Shown: positions 46,383 through 54,160 of the stretch, one piece after another
Layout: the number at the start of each line of letters is the position of its first letter
How positions within the stretch are numbered: the first letter of the stretch is position 1
From: an uncultured Pseudomonadota bacterium
Lineage (GTDB): Bacteria > Myxococcota_A > Bradymonadia > Bradymonadales > Bradymonadaceae
Length of the DNA: 64,000 nt
Direction of reading: 5' to 3'
Assembly: GCA_913057905.1 (NCBI GenBank)
Contig: CAJXPB010000008.1
Coordinates: 1-64,000 of the forward strand
Position numbers and translations under genes: made by a program
Notes under the pieces: model-generated
Told to the model about the DNA's origin: nothing
Seen by the model: the letters and a program-made list of their open reading frames with translations, nothing else
The model's database searches: none

Positions 46383-47564
46383 TCAGTGGTGGTGTCCGCC
46401 GGAACGTGAGGAGGCGGTGAGGGTGGCGCGCAGGTCGAAGGCGCCGCGGGTCACGTAGGTGGCCCCGGGTTTCAGGCCGCTTCGGATTTCGATCAGGCCC
46501 TTTTCTTCGGCGCCGGTCTCGACGGGTTGGGCGCGGTAGTGGCGAGGTTCGTCGGCCGGGGTGAAGACGACCTGCTGCCCGTCGACTTTCTGGACGGCGC
46601 CGACCGGTACGAGCGCGAGTTTATCGGGATGTTCGGTCGTCAGATGGACCGCCCCGAACATGCCGGGGCGCAGGGTACCATCGGGGTTGGGCAGCTCGAT
46701 GCGGGCGCGCAGGGTGCGGGTCTTGGAATCGACGGTGTCGGCGACCCAGTCGACGGTGCCTCGCCAGGTTCGCGAGGGATACGCCTCCAGAGTGACCGAC
46801 GCCTCCATGCCGCGCTCGACCTTGGCGATGTCGCGCTCGAAGACGTCGGCGATGACCCAGACCGGGTCGGCCTGGCCGACCACGAACAGCGTCTCGGAGG
46901 GGCCGCGGACTTCGCCTTCTGAGGCAGTCTGTTCGATGACCCGCCCGGCGATGTCGCTTTCCAGGGTGTAGTAGGGGCCGCTTCCCCCCGAGACGCCGTA
47001 GGTATCCAGTTCGGAGCGGGCCGACTCCAGCGCGGCGCGGGTCGACTCGAGTCGCTGTTTGGCCTCCAGAAAGCGCCGCTCCGAGACGATGCCCTTTTTG
47101 TTGAGCTTCTCGACGCGTTCAAAGTTCGAGGTGGCGATCTCCAGGTCGGACTTGGCGGCCTGCACCGCCGCGCGGGCCTTTCCCAGCTCGATGCTGCGCA
47201 GCACGGCCAACGTCTCGCCCTTCTTGACCGTGTCGCCGACGGTCACCTTCAGCTCCGAGATGCGCCCGCGCACCAGTGGGCTGACGTGTTGTTTTCGATC
47301 CGGCGCGAATTGGACGGTCGCCGGGGCCGAGACGTGGCTCGACAGCCGACCTCCGCGAGCCTTCTTGGTCTCGATCTTGTAGCGCTCCTGGGCCTTCTGG
47401 CTGAGCTTGACCAGACGCGGCTTGTCGGGGCTGTCGTGGCCGGTGTGTTTCTCATGAGACGGGGCTTCGTCCGTCGAAGGTTCTCCTTCTGAACAGCCGG
47501 CAACCATGAGGCCGAGCGCACACAATGTTGCTGCGATCCAGCGGTGGTCTCGTAGACGTTTCAT
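46383..47564 (-). CDS. RND periplasmic adaptor (CzcB/CusB-type), lipoprotein
   Basis: A 393-residue membrane-fusion protein. Lipobox MVAGC (Cys24) suggests lipid anchoring in the inner membrane. A His-rich stretch (HEKHTGHDSPDK) near the N terminus and a C-terminal SGGHHH could bind metal. The barrel-sandwich/lipoyl halves (PLVRGRISELKVTVGDTVKKG and SDIAGRVIEQ) surround a helical hairpin (about 130-190). Its start overlaps the outer-membrane factor's stop by four bases (ATGA). Confidence 0.92.
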   Translation of the reverse strand: MKRLRDHRWIAATLCALGLMVAGCSEGEPSTDEAPSHEKHTGHDSPDKPRLVKLSQKAQERYKIETKKARGGRLSSHVSAPATVQFAPDRKQHVSPLVRGRISELKVTVGDTVKKGETLAVLRSIELGKARAAVQAAKSDLEIATSNFERVEKLNKKGIVSERRFLEAKQRLESTRAALESARSELDTYGVSGGSGPYYTLESDIAGRVIEQTASEGEVRGPSETLFVVGQADPVWVIADVFERDIAKVERGMEASVTLEAYPSRTWRGTVDWVADTVDSKTRTLRARIELPNPDGTLRPGMFGAVHLTTEHPDKLALVPVGAVQKVDGQQVVFTPADEPRHYRAQPVETGAEEKGLIEIRSGLKPGATYVTRGAFDLRATLTASSRSGGHHH

Positions 47565-48952
47565 GGCGTCTCCTTCCAGAATTCGAGCCCGGTAAGCCGT
47601 TCGAGTCGGGCCGCCGATTCGACGTAACTCGCCGTGGCGTCCAGCGCCTGCTGGCGCCCCTCGAGCAGGCGGCGCTGGGCGACGGTGACGTCGGTGATGT
47701 CGAATTCACCGGCCTCGTAGCCCTGGCGCAGAAGCTTCAGCTCACGCTCAAAGGCCGGGACAAGTTCTTCGCCGAAAATCGTGATCTGGCGAGCCGCGGA
47801 TTCGACGGATTGCACGGCATCGGAGACCTTCGGCTTCAGCTCTCCGCGGATCGTCGAGAGGTTCGTGCGAGCGACGCGTCGTTTGGCCTTGCTGGCCTCG
47901 CGCTCGAGTTTGTTGGCGTTCCACAGCGGCACCGGGACCGACAGTTGGGCGACGACCCCGTGGGCGCGCGTATCTGGTCCCGGTGAGCGAGTCTTGTAGA
48001 AGAGCCCAAGGGTCGGATCGGGCCACGCCTTTTTGGTCTGGTAGTCGACCTCCGATTCGGCCCGCTGGACGGCCGCCTGATAGACCTCTACAAGCGGATG
48101 GGATTGTTGGGCGGCCTCGCGCAGCTCGGCGGCGTCGAGATCCGTGCGTGGGTCGGGGACTGAACCGGTCGGCACTGGAAGTACCTCGGCCTCCAGGCCG
48201 GCACGCTGCTGCAGAGTCCGAAGCCTGGAGACGAGTGTACTGCGAGACCGCACGACGTCCTGTTTGGCCCGCGCCAGTTCGACTTTCGAGACCTGCAGGG
48301 CGATCCGGTTCGTCTCGCCGGCCTCCAGACGCAGTTCGGCGATCTCTTTGAGGTCAGCAAAGAAGCCGCGCAGTTGCAGATGCAACTGCAGGCGGCGCAC
48401 ATCGACACGAGCGCGGTTGTAGAGTCGGTGGATGTCGGTGTGGACCGCCCATCGGGTGCGTTCGAGCCGTTGTTGAAGCACCTGGCGATGCTTCGCGGCG
48501 GTTGTCTCTCGCGCCGCCTGTTCGCCGGCGATGGAGAAGCGCTGCGAGATCCCGACTTTGGCTTCACCGGAGTCAGAATCGCCAAATCGGAACTGTTCGA
48601 CCCCGGCGCTGATGACGGGGTTGTATCGGGTCAGCATGCGAGTGCCTTCGACCCGAGCCTCTCCCTCGAACAACCGAGCCCGGGCGCGCTGGACGGCCGG
48701 CGCCTGGCTGCGCGCAGTCTTCAGCAGGGCATCGAGCGTGACCGACTCGATCTTTACTTCCGGTAACATCTCCGAGACCGACCTGGCCTTGTACTCATCC
48801 AGCCAGGTCTGGCCCGAGTCCGACTGGGCCACAGCACTCGCCGACGTCCCGAGAAGGACCAGCGCGACGAACCAGCCGATTTTCTTACTATGATTGATAG
48901 TAGAAACCTCTTGGCCGCGACAAAAAGAAAAGGAGGCATGCTCCTTGCTCAC
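47561..48952 (-). CDS. RND outer-membrane factor (CzcC/CusC, TolC family)
   Basis: A 463-residue outer-membrane efflux protein with a signal peptide (near GTSASAVAQS). It has repeated helical segments of the OEP family (ALLKTARSQAPAVQRARARL; VYQAAVQRAESEVDYQ). The start at GTG 48952 is uncertain because no ribosome-binding site stands before it. A rare ATC start at about 48895, with AAGAGG upstream, would give a shorter signal peptide and would lie inside an operator-like dyad. First gene of the efflux operon; the gene for an M56 peptidase lies 78 bases upstream. Confidence 0.88.
   Translation of the reverse strand: MSKEHASFSFCRGQEVSTINHSKKIGWFVALVLLGTSASAVAQSDSGQTWLDEYKARSVSEMLPEVKIESVTLDALLKTARSQAPAVQRARARLFEGEARVEGTRMLTRYNPVISAGVEQFRFGDSDSGEAKVGISQRFSIAGEQAARETTAAKHRQVLQQRLERTRWAVHTDIHRLYNRARVDVRRLQLHLQLRGFFADLKEIAELRLEAGETNRIALQVSKVELARAKQDVVRSRSTLVSRLRTLQQRAGLEAEVLPVPTGSVPDPRTDLDAAELREAAQQSHPLVEVYQAAVQRAESEVDYQTKKAWPDPTLGLFYKTRSPGPDTRAHGVVAQLSVPVPLWNANKLEREASKAKRRVARTNLSTIRGELKPKVSDAVQSVESAARQITIFGEELVPAFERELKLLRQGYEAGEFDITDVTVAQRRLLEGRQQALDATASYVESAARLERLTGLEFWKETP
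48884..48903. promoter_or_regulatory. BlaI/CopY-type operator candidate a
   Basis: Dyad CTTACTAT-GATT-GATAGTAG overlapping the 5' end of the outer-membrane factor gene. The half-site CTACTAT recurs at two other sites in this cluster. TACTA/TAGTA dyads are the known target of MecI/BlaI-type repressors. Confidence 0.5.
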
Positions 48953-48983
48953 CGCGGCCGATGTAACGCAGCGCTGGAGGTGC

Positions 48984-49009
48984 CGTCAACCTACTATTAC
49001 CGATCGTAG
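48984..49009. promoter_or_regulatory. Efflux-operon promoter with operator candidate b
   Basis: CTACTATTACCGATCGTAG (48991-49009) is a dyad with half-sites CTACTAT and ATCGTAG. On the minus strand it abuts a TTGACG -35-like hexamer (48989-48984) with TTACAT 17 bases further. The site would let the repressor cover the efflux promoter. It also forms the gap after the M56 gene. Confidence 0.45.
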
Positions 49010-49030
49010 ATAAGGCCTTCGGTCGTGCGG

Positions 49031-50086
49031 TCACCCACCGATGGCCCACAACCAGATGCTGTGGACCGGCAGCGGGAGCCCATCGATCAGGTGGGGCAGG
49101 AGGGCCGCGGCCAGGACCGGGCCACTCAGGAGCATCCAGCCGGCGGAGCCGGCAGAGGGGAGCTGAGCCGGCGGCTTCTCGGAGTAGCCCATCAAGATCT
49201 GCACGCGCGTCTCGATGGCGTCGGCGCCACAGCCGTCGAGTCCGACGGAATGGAGGTGGTGACAGGGTTCGGCCGGGCGAGCGGCCGACACCAGGGCCGA
49301 GGCCAGCGACAGGGGATCGGCGCCGCGGGCGACCGCACGGGCGTCGCAGTTGAGCTCCCGGGCGTAGCGCCAGGCCCCGCGTTCCGACTCGAGGACCCAG
49401 CCGAAGGGGTTCCAGTGGCGAGCCAGAAAGACCAGGGTCTGCCGAAAGGGATCCAGGGAATGGCGGTGCGAGACCTCGTGGAGCAGGGCGCCGACCAGTT
49501 CGGATTCATCCCACTCTGCGATCGCCTCGCATCGGACTTCGATGCGCGGAGACAGCCAGCCCCGGGTTCGACACGCGGTGTCGATGCCGGTGACGGGGAC
49601 GATGCGATCGGCGACGTCTTCCAGAGACTCGTGTTGCTGGCACAGCCGGCGAAGCTTCTGGGCCAGCGGGTCATCCTCCGAGAGGCGTGAGGCACCACGA
49701 CGACGTTCCTCGAGCATCGACGTCCCCAGGATACGGGCCGGCCGAACGACGCCGCGCCAGATCAACGCGATGGAGGCGAGGATCGCCGCCCAGAGCTCGG
49801 CTCCGGGAAAGACCTCGAAGTGCGGGCAGGCGATCCCGACCATCCCGACCCATGCGTCGGGGTCCTCGAAGCTGTGGATCAGCGACGAGCCGGTCCAGAG
49901 GATCGGCAGCGCGCCCGCCGCGACCAGCGCGGCAAAGACTCGGGGTGAATCGAAGGCATCGGCCGTCTCGACGCGGCTGCGACGCCACATCAGCCAGCCC
50001 TTGGCGACGGCGACACTGGCGAGGCTGATCAGCAGGTACGTCCAGAGGCTCCCCAGCAAAATGTGCAGGGCGGACTGCTCGATCAT
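49031..50086 (-). CDS. M56-family membrane metallopeptidase (BlaR1-like)
   Basis: A 351-residue membrane zinc peptidase with four predicted helices. It has HEVSH (203-207) and the third ligand Glu244 in YARELNCDA, the BlaR1/MecR1 peptidase pattern. There is no beta-lactam-binding sensor domain, so the input signal must come from the membrane part or a partner. It overlaps the repressor gene (ATGA), the classic BlaI-BlaR pair. The likely role is to cleave the repressor on a signal, here plausibly a metal, and open the downstream efflux operon. The signal is inference. Confidence 0.88.
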   Translation of the reverse strand: MIEQSALHILLGSLWTYLLISLASVAVAKGWLMWRRSRVETADAFDSPRVFAALVAAGALPILWTGSSLIHSFEDPDAWVGMVGIACPHFEVFPGAELWAAILASIALIWRGVVRPARILGTSMLEERRRGASRLSEDDPLAQKLRRLCQQHESLEDVADRIVPVTGIDTACRTRGWLSPRIEVRCEAIAEWDESELVGALLHEVSHRHSLDPFRQTLVFLARHWNPFGWVLESERGAWRYARELNCDARAVARGADPLSLASALVSAARPAEPCHHLHSVGLDGCGADAIETRVQILMGYSEKPPAQLPSAGSAGWMLLSGPVLAAALLPHLIDGLPLPVHSIWLWAIGG

Positions 50087-50511
50087 TCGTCCAACTCCGC
50101 GCGTCGGCTGTCGATGAGCGCCTCGAGTTCATCGAGGGTCGATCCGTCGGCCTCCGAGATCTGGTCGACCAGCAGCGACATCGCCGTCGAGCGCCCCTCC
50201 ACCGGGAAGCTCTCCATCACCCGGGCGGCGACTTTCTGGTAAAATTCCGCCCGGCTCTGTTTCGGCGAGTAGACGTATTTTCGGCCCTCTTTGGTGCGGC
50301 TGAGGAGATCCTTGTCGAACAGCCGCTTCACGGTGGTCATCACCGTGGTGTAGGCCAGTCCGTTCTCTTCGCCGAGCACATCGTGGACGTCGCGAACCGA
50401 GAAGCTCTCCCAGCCGCGCGCCCAAACCAGATCCATGATGTCAGCTTCCAGGTCGAACAGCGCCACCCGCGTGCCCTCCTGCTCGGGCCGAATTCTCAGT
50501 TTGTCTCCCAC
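50083..50511 (-). CDS. BlaI/MecI/CopY-family transcriptional repressor
   Basis: A 142-residue winged-helix repressor. The start GTG at 50511 has GGAGG five bases upstream; a GTG at 50541 would add ten residues. The DNA-binding domain (about 20-80) contains FDLEADIMDLVWARG and TTVMTTVKRLFDKDLLSRTKEGRKYVY, diagnostic of the family. The C-terminal half is a helical dimerisation domain, without the CopY CxCxxxxCxC zinc/copper motif. Control by proteolysis through the coupled M56 peptidase is therefore more likely than by direct metal binding. Confidence 0.92.
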   Translation of the reverse strand: MGDKLRIRPEQEGTRVALFDLEADIMDLVWARGWESFSVRDVHDVLGEENGLAYTTVMTTVKRLFDKDLLSRTKEGRKYVYSPKQSRAEFYQKVAARVMESFPVEGRSTAMSLLVDQISEADGSTLDELEALIDSRRAELDE

Positions 50512-50543
50512 AAAAACCTCCGCGCGCAGACTCGAATGCACAG

Positions 50544-50573
50544 TACTACTATCATGGGTCGTAATAGCGACTC
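50544..50573 (-). promoter_or_regulatory. Autoregulated promoter of the repressor gene, operator candidate c
   Basis: On the minus strand TTGAGT (50573-50568) and GATAGT (50551-50546) are 16 bases apart, a fair sigma-70 promoter. The interval is bracketed by CTACTAT (50544-50550) and GTAATAG (50559-50565), an imperfect dyad sharing the CTACTAT half-site with the sites at 48.9-49.0 kb. Confidence 0.5.
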
Positions 50574-50970
50574 AACCGTCGAACCCTTTGATGCGCGGCC
50601 AGAGATGAACCGAAAACAACACGCAGGCGAGGATCTCGAGGCTCCAGCCGGCCGCACCCAGGGTGGGCACCCACGGTTCGACGGTGCCGAGGAGCGCGCC
50701 GAAGTTCAGAGCCAAAAGCGAGGCCCAGACCAGGGTCGTGTTCCCGCGTCGCGGAGCTTCGCTGAATTTCGGCAGGATCCAGAAGGCGACGCCGATGACG
50801 AACTGCACCAGCCAACCAAACAGCATCATGTGCACGTGGGTGAGCCGGTGATTCAAAAGCCCCACGGATCCGACGCCCGCCTTGGCGAACAGCATCGTCG
50901 CCCCCATTAAGATCCCGGCGGCGAAGTGGATCAAAGACAGACGAATCGCCCATTTGCTTGCACGCGGCAT
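50572..50970 (-). CDS. Four-helix heme-copper oxidase subunit I-like protein B
   Basis: A 132-residue integral membrane protein with four hydrophobic helices. The second contains the HxH phrase LTHVHMMLFGWLVQFVIGVAF, reminiscent of heme-ligating helices of heme-copper oxidase/nitric-oxide reductase subunit I, but the protein is only a quarter of their size. It is paralogous to its upstream neighbour (HLHVFMYGWVTQVIIGV). The pair starts beside a nitrosative-stress repair gene. A role in NO or oxygen sensing or detoxification is inference. The ATG is at 50970, four bases after the neighbour's stop. Confidence 0.72.
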   Translation of the reverse strand: MPRASKWAIRLSLIHFAAGILMGATMLFAKAGVGSVGLLNHRLTHVHMMLFGWLVQFVIGVAFWILPKFSEAPRRGNTTLVWASLLALNFGALLGTVEPWVPTLGAAGWSLEILACVLFSVHLWPRIKGFDG

Positions 50971-50974
50971 GGCC

Positions 50975-51412
50975 CTACCCTCTTGTTTTGACGCGCGGCC
51001 AGATGGCGGCGACGAACGCCAGTCCACCGACGGTCTGCAGGACCGCCGAGGCCAACAACATCCAGTCCCAGATCGATGCCGGGGCGTACGCCGTAGCCTG
51101 TGGTTCGGCGACCAGCCGAGCCACCAGCCCCAGATTGATGCCCACCCAGGCGAGGTACGCCAGCCACGTGGGACCGCGCGGGTTGTCGCGATCGACGATC
51201 GGAAAGAGCCAGAGGGCCACACCGATGATGACCTGGGTGACCCACCCGTACATAAAGACGTGAAGATGGGCGGGGCCGGCCGAGGCGATGGGGCCGAAGA
51301 AGGGACCGGGATCGACGCCCAGCAAGGGAAGATTGCTGAGGCCGCCCAGAAGCAGGGCAGCGGCAAAGAGGACGATCCCCGTCTTGATGAAGAGTCGACT
51401 CTCGTAGGGCAT
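50975..51412 (-). CDS. Four-helix heme-copper oxidase subunit I-like protein A
   Basis: A 145-residue membrane protein with four helices and the motif AHLHVFMYGWVTQVIIGVAL in helix 2, followed by WLFPIVDRDNPRG. It shares layout with protein B, so the two may assemble as a heterodimer around a heme. It is transcribed divergently from the RIC gene with about 180 bp between. The start at 51412 gives a compact N terminus; upstream codons to 51454 are unlikely to be used. Confidence 0.72.
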   Translation of the reverse strand: MPYESRLFIKTGIVLFAAALLLGGLSNLPLLGVDPGPFFGPIASAGPAHLHVFMYGWVTQVIIGVALWLFPIVDRDNPRGPTWLAYLAWVGINLGLVARLVAEPQATAYAPASIWDWMLLASAVLQTVGGLAFVAAIWPRVKTRG

Positions 51413-51591
51413 GGGACTCCGGCGGCGGTCGAATCGACGATACTGGCCGTGCAATTCATACGGGAAAGATTATAAATCGTAAATATGCATTTTTAATTTG
51501 ACCACTACCGTTCCACGACTACCTTCTTCGACGCGGGTCGCTTTCATCATCCCGCGCCCTACTTGTGCTCTACACGCATCCAGGAGTCCTC
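51413..51591. promoter_or_regulatory. AT-rich divergent control region between oxidase-like pair and RIC gene
   Basis: The strip 51465-51500 is strikingly AT-rich for this genome (GATTATAAATCGTAAATATG followed by CATTTTTAATTT). It contains an ATGCAT palindrome and AAATATGCATTTT, reminiscent of NsrR sites (AAGATGCATTT). Control by a nitric-oxide or iron-sulfur regulator, perhaps the SufR-like protein downstream, is plausible but unproven. Confidence 0.4.
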
Positions 51592-52335
51592 ATGTCGAAC
51601 GCAGCAACCGCTCCAGCATCCACGGATTCTTCCCCGGACCCGTCGCGCAGTCTCTCGGAACTGGTCGAAGAAAACGCCCAGCGAGCTCGTATCTTCGAGG
51701 CGTACAACCTCGACTACTGTTGCGGCGGTTCCAGAAGCCTCTCGGAGGCCTGCCAGAGTGAGGGCGTCGACACCGACGCCATCGTCGAGGAACTCGAGCA
51801 AGCCGACGCCCGGGCCGAAGAGACCGATGCCGACTGGGAGACGCTCTCGGAGCTGGTCGACCTGATCGTGGAACAACACCACGAGTATCTGCGAGAGGAG
51901 CTGAAGCCTCTGAAGGACCTGGTCGACAAGGTGGCCAAGGTGCACGGGGACAACCATCCGGAACTCGAGGATTTGGCAGAGGTATACGCCGAACTCGCCC
52001 GCGAGATGCCCGTTCATCTGTCCGAGGAGGAGCAGATTCTGTTCCCCGCCATACGTCAGCTCGAAGACGACGAATCGTTGGATGATCAGGCGCGCGAGAC
52101 CATCGACGCCGTGATCGACGGCCTCTGGGATGATCACGAGGAGACGGCCGGACACCTCGAAAAGATCGTCGAATTGACCGACGGATACACGATTCCCGAC
52201 GACGCGTGTCCGAGCTATCGCACGATGCTCGAGCGGCTGGAGGACCTCGAGGCCGACACGCACATGCACGTTCACCGTGAGAACAACGTACTGTTCGATC
52301 GGGTGCGACAGCGACTGGGCGGAGCGGCCGAATGA
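51592..52335 (+). CDS. ric: RIC/ScdA/YtfE-type iron-sulfur cluster repair di-iron protein
   Basis: Repairs iron-sulfur centres damaged by nitric oxide or peroxide, cytoplasmic, 247 residues. The N-terminal ScdA_N domain carries IFEAYNLDYCCGG (Cys43, Cys44). The hemerythrin-like four-helix bundle supplies di-iron ligands in EQHHEYLREEL, HGDNHPEL, HLSEEEQILFP, DDHEETAGHL and HMHVHRENNVLF. GGAG precedes the ATG at 51592. Gene order with the oxidase-like pair, a SufR-like regulator and a HugZ-like protein supports a nitrosative/iron stress module. Confidence 0.94.
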   Translation: MSNAATAPASTDSSPDPSRSLSELVEENAQRARIFEAYNLDYCCGGSRSLSEACQSEGVDTDAIVEELEQADARAEETDADWETLSELVDLIVEQHHEYLREELKPLKDLVDKVAKVHGDNHPELEDLAEVYAELAREMPVHLSEEEQILFPAIRQLEDDESLDDQARETIDAVIDGLWDDHEETAGHLEKIVELTDGYTIPDDACPSYRTMLERLEDLEADTHMHVHRENNVLFDRVRQRLGGAAE

Positions 52336-52443
52336 ATCGCAACTCCCCGTTGTTACGTCAAAAGGCTGTGCGTTCGAGTATTCGGATGCTAAAGCCACGA
52401 GCGGCTCCGATGCAGGGGCCCGCCTGACACGACGGGAGTTTCG

Positions 52444-53097
52444 ATGAAGAATTTAACCCACGTATTGTCCGACTCGCAGACCGAGCTTCTCGATGTGATG
52501 AAACGTCAGGGGGAGATCACCGTCGAGGAAGCGTCGACCCGGCTGGACCTCGCGCCGACGACGATTCGCCAGCATATCAATCGGCTCGAGGAACTCGGCC
52601 TGGTCGAGCGCCGCAAGGAGATCCAGGGCCGGGGACGGCCGACACTGCACTTCAGCCTCGCTGACCTGGCCCTCCAGCTCTATCCGTCGATGGACGATGA
52701 CGTCGTGGGGGACCTGCTCGATTTCCTGACGACCGAGGGCTACCACGGCGCGATCGATACGTTCTTCAAGAGGTTCTGGGAGATACGACGACGGGACTTC
52801 GAGCAGCGGCTCGACGATGCCGACGCCTCGACGCTCGAGGAGCGTCTGGACATTCTGGAGGAGTTTCTCGACGAACAGGGCTTTATGCCCGAGGTCGAGG
52901 TACGAGACGACGGGCAGATCCTGATTCGCGAATGCAACTGCCCGCTTCGGGGTGCCGTCGAAAAGACCCGACTGCCGTGCCGTCTGGAGGCGCAATTTCT
53001 GCAGGAAGTGGTCGGTCGAGTGCTCGAGCGCGTCGAGTACATCCCGGACGGCCACTCCGCCTGTTCGTACGAATTTTCCGCCAAAAAAGGCGCATAA
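52444..53097 (+). CDS. SufR-like iron-sulfur-responsive transcriptional regulator
   Basis: A 217-residue regulator. A winged helix at 14-60 (EEASTRLDLAPTTIRQHINRLEELGL) is followed by a helical dimerisation region. The C-terminal Cys set is C164, C166 (RECNCPLRG), C179 (LPCRLEAQF) and C207 (HSACSYEF). This arrangement matches SufR/DeoR-type repressors that bind a [4Fe-4S] or [2Fe-2S] cluster. It likely controls iron-sulfur repair or the neighbouring operons in response to cluster loss. It lies 108 bases downstream of the RIC gene on the same strand. Confidence 0.87.
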   Translation: MKNLTHVLSDSQTELLDVMKRQGEITVEEASTRLDLAPTTIRQHINRLEELGLVERRKEIQGRGRPTLHFSLADLALQLYPSMDDDVVGDLLDFLTTEGYHGAIDTFFKRFWEIRRRDFEQRLDDADASTLEERLDILEEFLDEQGFMPEVEVRDDGQILIRECNCPLRGAVEKTRLPCRLEAQFLQEVVGRVLERVEYIPDGHSACSYEFSAKKGA

Positions 53098-53115
53098 ACC
53101 GACTCAAGGGAACCC

Positions 53116-53856
53116 ATGCGACCATCCCACGCCGAATCGACCCGGACGCTGATCGCTTCGTCTGACCGGGGGGTGCTGTCGACGCACATGGCCGACGACG
53201 GTCATCCGTACGGTTCACTGGTCGAGGCCGTCTCGATGGACGACGGCGATGTCGTCTTCTTTTTGAGCACGATGGCCGACCACACCCAGAACCTGCTGGA
53301 CAGCGCGCGGTGTTCGTTCGTCACCTCCGAGGACTTCGCGGCCGAGCATCCCCTGGAGGGCGAGCGGGCGACACTGCTGGGAGAGGCCGAGCAGGTCGCC
53401 CGTTCCGATGCGTTGCGAGGGGCATATCTGGAGGCGCATCCCCATGCCGAACTCTACATCGACTTCGACGACTTCGACTTTTACCGACTTCGCCCCGAAC
53501 GCGTCAGATATGTCGGCGGCTTCGGGCGGATGAGCTGGATCGACGGAGAGGACTACCGAGACGCCGACCCGGACCCGCTGCTGGAGATGGCGGCGGGCAT
53601 CCGCGATCATATGAACGAGGACCACGTCGATGCGATGGTCGCGATGGCGGAGGTCTTCGGCGACGTCGACGGGACCGTCGAGGACGCCCGTATGTTCCGG
53701 GTCGATGCCTACGGATTCGACCTCGAAGTTGCCACCGACGAGGGGCGTCGGCGCGCTCGCATCGGGTATCCCGAAGATCGCGTGCCGGTCACACCGTCGG
53801 ACGACATCCGCGCGCTGTTTGCCCAACTGACGAAACGCGCCAGGGACGAAAGCTGA
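53116..53856 (+). CDS. HugZ-like heme/FMN-binding split-barrel protein with DUF2470
   Basis: A 246-residue protein. The N-terminal pyridoxamine-phosphate-oxidase-like split barrel (RTLIASSDRGVLSTH; PYGSLVEAV) is followed by a C-terminal DUF2470 domain (AGIRDHMNEDHVDAMVAMA). Such proteins bind heme or FMN, and HugZ degrades heme to supply iron. The gene follows the SufR-like regulator by 18 bases, consistent with co-regulation. The catalytic activity (heme oxygenase or reductase) cannot be decided from sequence. Confidence 0.86.
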   Translation: MRPSHAESTRTLIASSDRGVLSTHMADDGHPYGSLVEAVSMDDGDVVFFLSTMADHTQNLLDSARCSFVTSEDFAAEHPLEGERATLLGEAEQVARSDALRGAYLEAHPHAELYIDFDDFDFYRLRPERVRYVGGFGRMSWIDGEDYRDADPDPLLEMAAGIRDHMNEDHVDAMVAMAEVFGDVDGTVEDARMFRVDAYGFDLEVATDEGRRRARIGYPEDRVPVTPSDDIRALFAQLTKRARDES

Positions 53857-53943
53857 CGACGGTCCTCTTGCCCCCCGTGAGCGGCGTTGTTATGCAAGCC
53901 GTCGATTCAGTGGATCGAACCGCAACGACGGAGAAAGGACGTC

Positions 53944-54147
53944 ATGGCTAGCAGCAACGAAGAATCGTTGGGACTCGAAGTCGTCCAGGGCATCGCCATC
54001 GGGCTCGTGCTCGTGGTGATCTGTGTGATGATCGGATCGTTCATCTCCCGGGCCGGCCACGGGGGCGGACATGGCGACGGTCACGGCGGCGGACACGGGG
54101 ACGACGCCAAACACGAGACGCAAAACAAGGGCGGCGGCTCGCACTGA
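53944..54147 (+). CDS. Tiny membrane protein with Gly/His-rich tail
   Basis: A 67-residue product. AAAGGA stands before the ATG. One transmembrane helix (about 15-35, VVQGIAIGLVLVVICVMIGSF) is followed by a tail of repeated GHGGGHGDGH units. The tail contains about eight His in 20 residues and should bind metal, such as nickel, copper or iron. The family is not recognised. It sits at the end of the iron-sulfur/heme block, so a metal-storage or chaperone role is the simplest inference. Confidence 0.68.
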   Translation: MASSNEESLGLEVVQGIAIGLVLVVICVMIGSFISRAGHGGGHGDGHGGGHGDDAKHETQNKGGGSH

Positions 54148-54160
54148 CCGAGCGCGCAGA

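Noticed and set aside
48754..48939. 61-codon leader ORF before the outer-membrane factor
   Set aside because: Its AAGGAG is only one base from the ATG and the frame lies almost wholly inside the outer-membrane factor gene.
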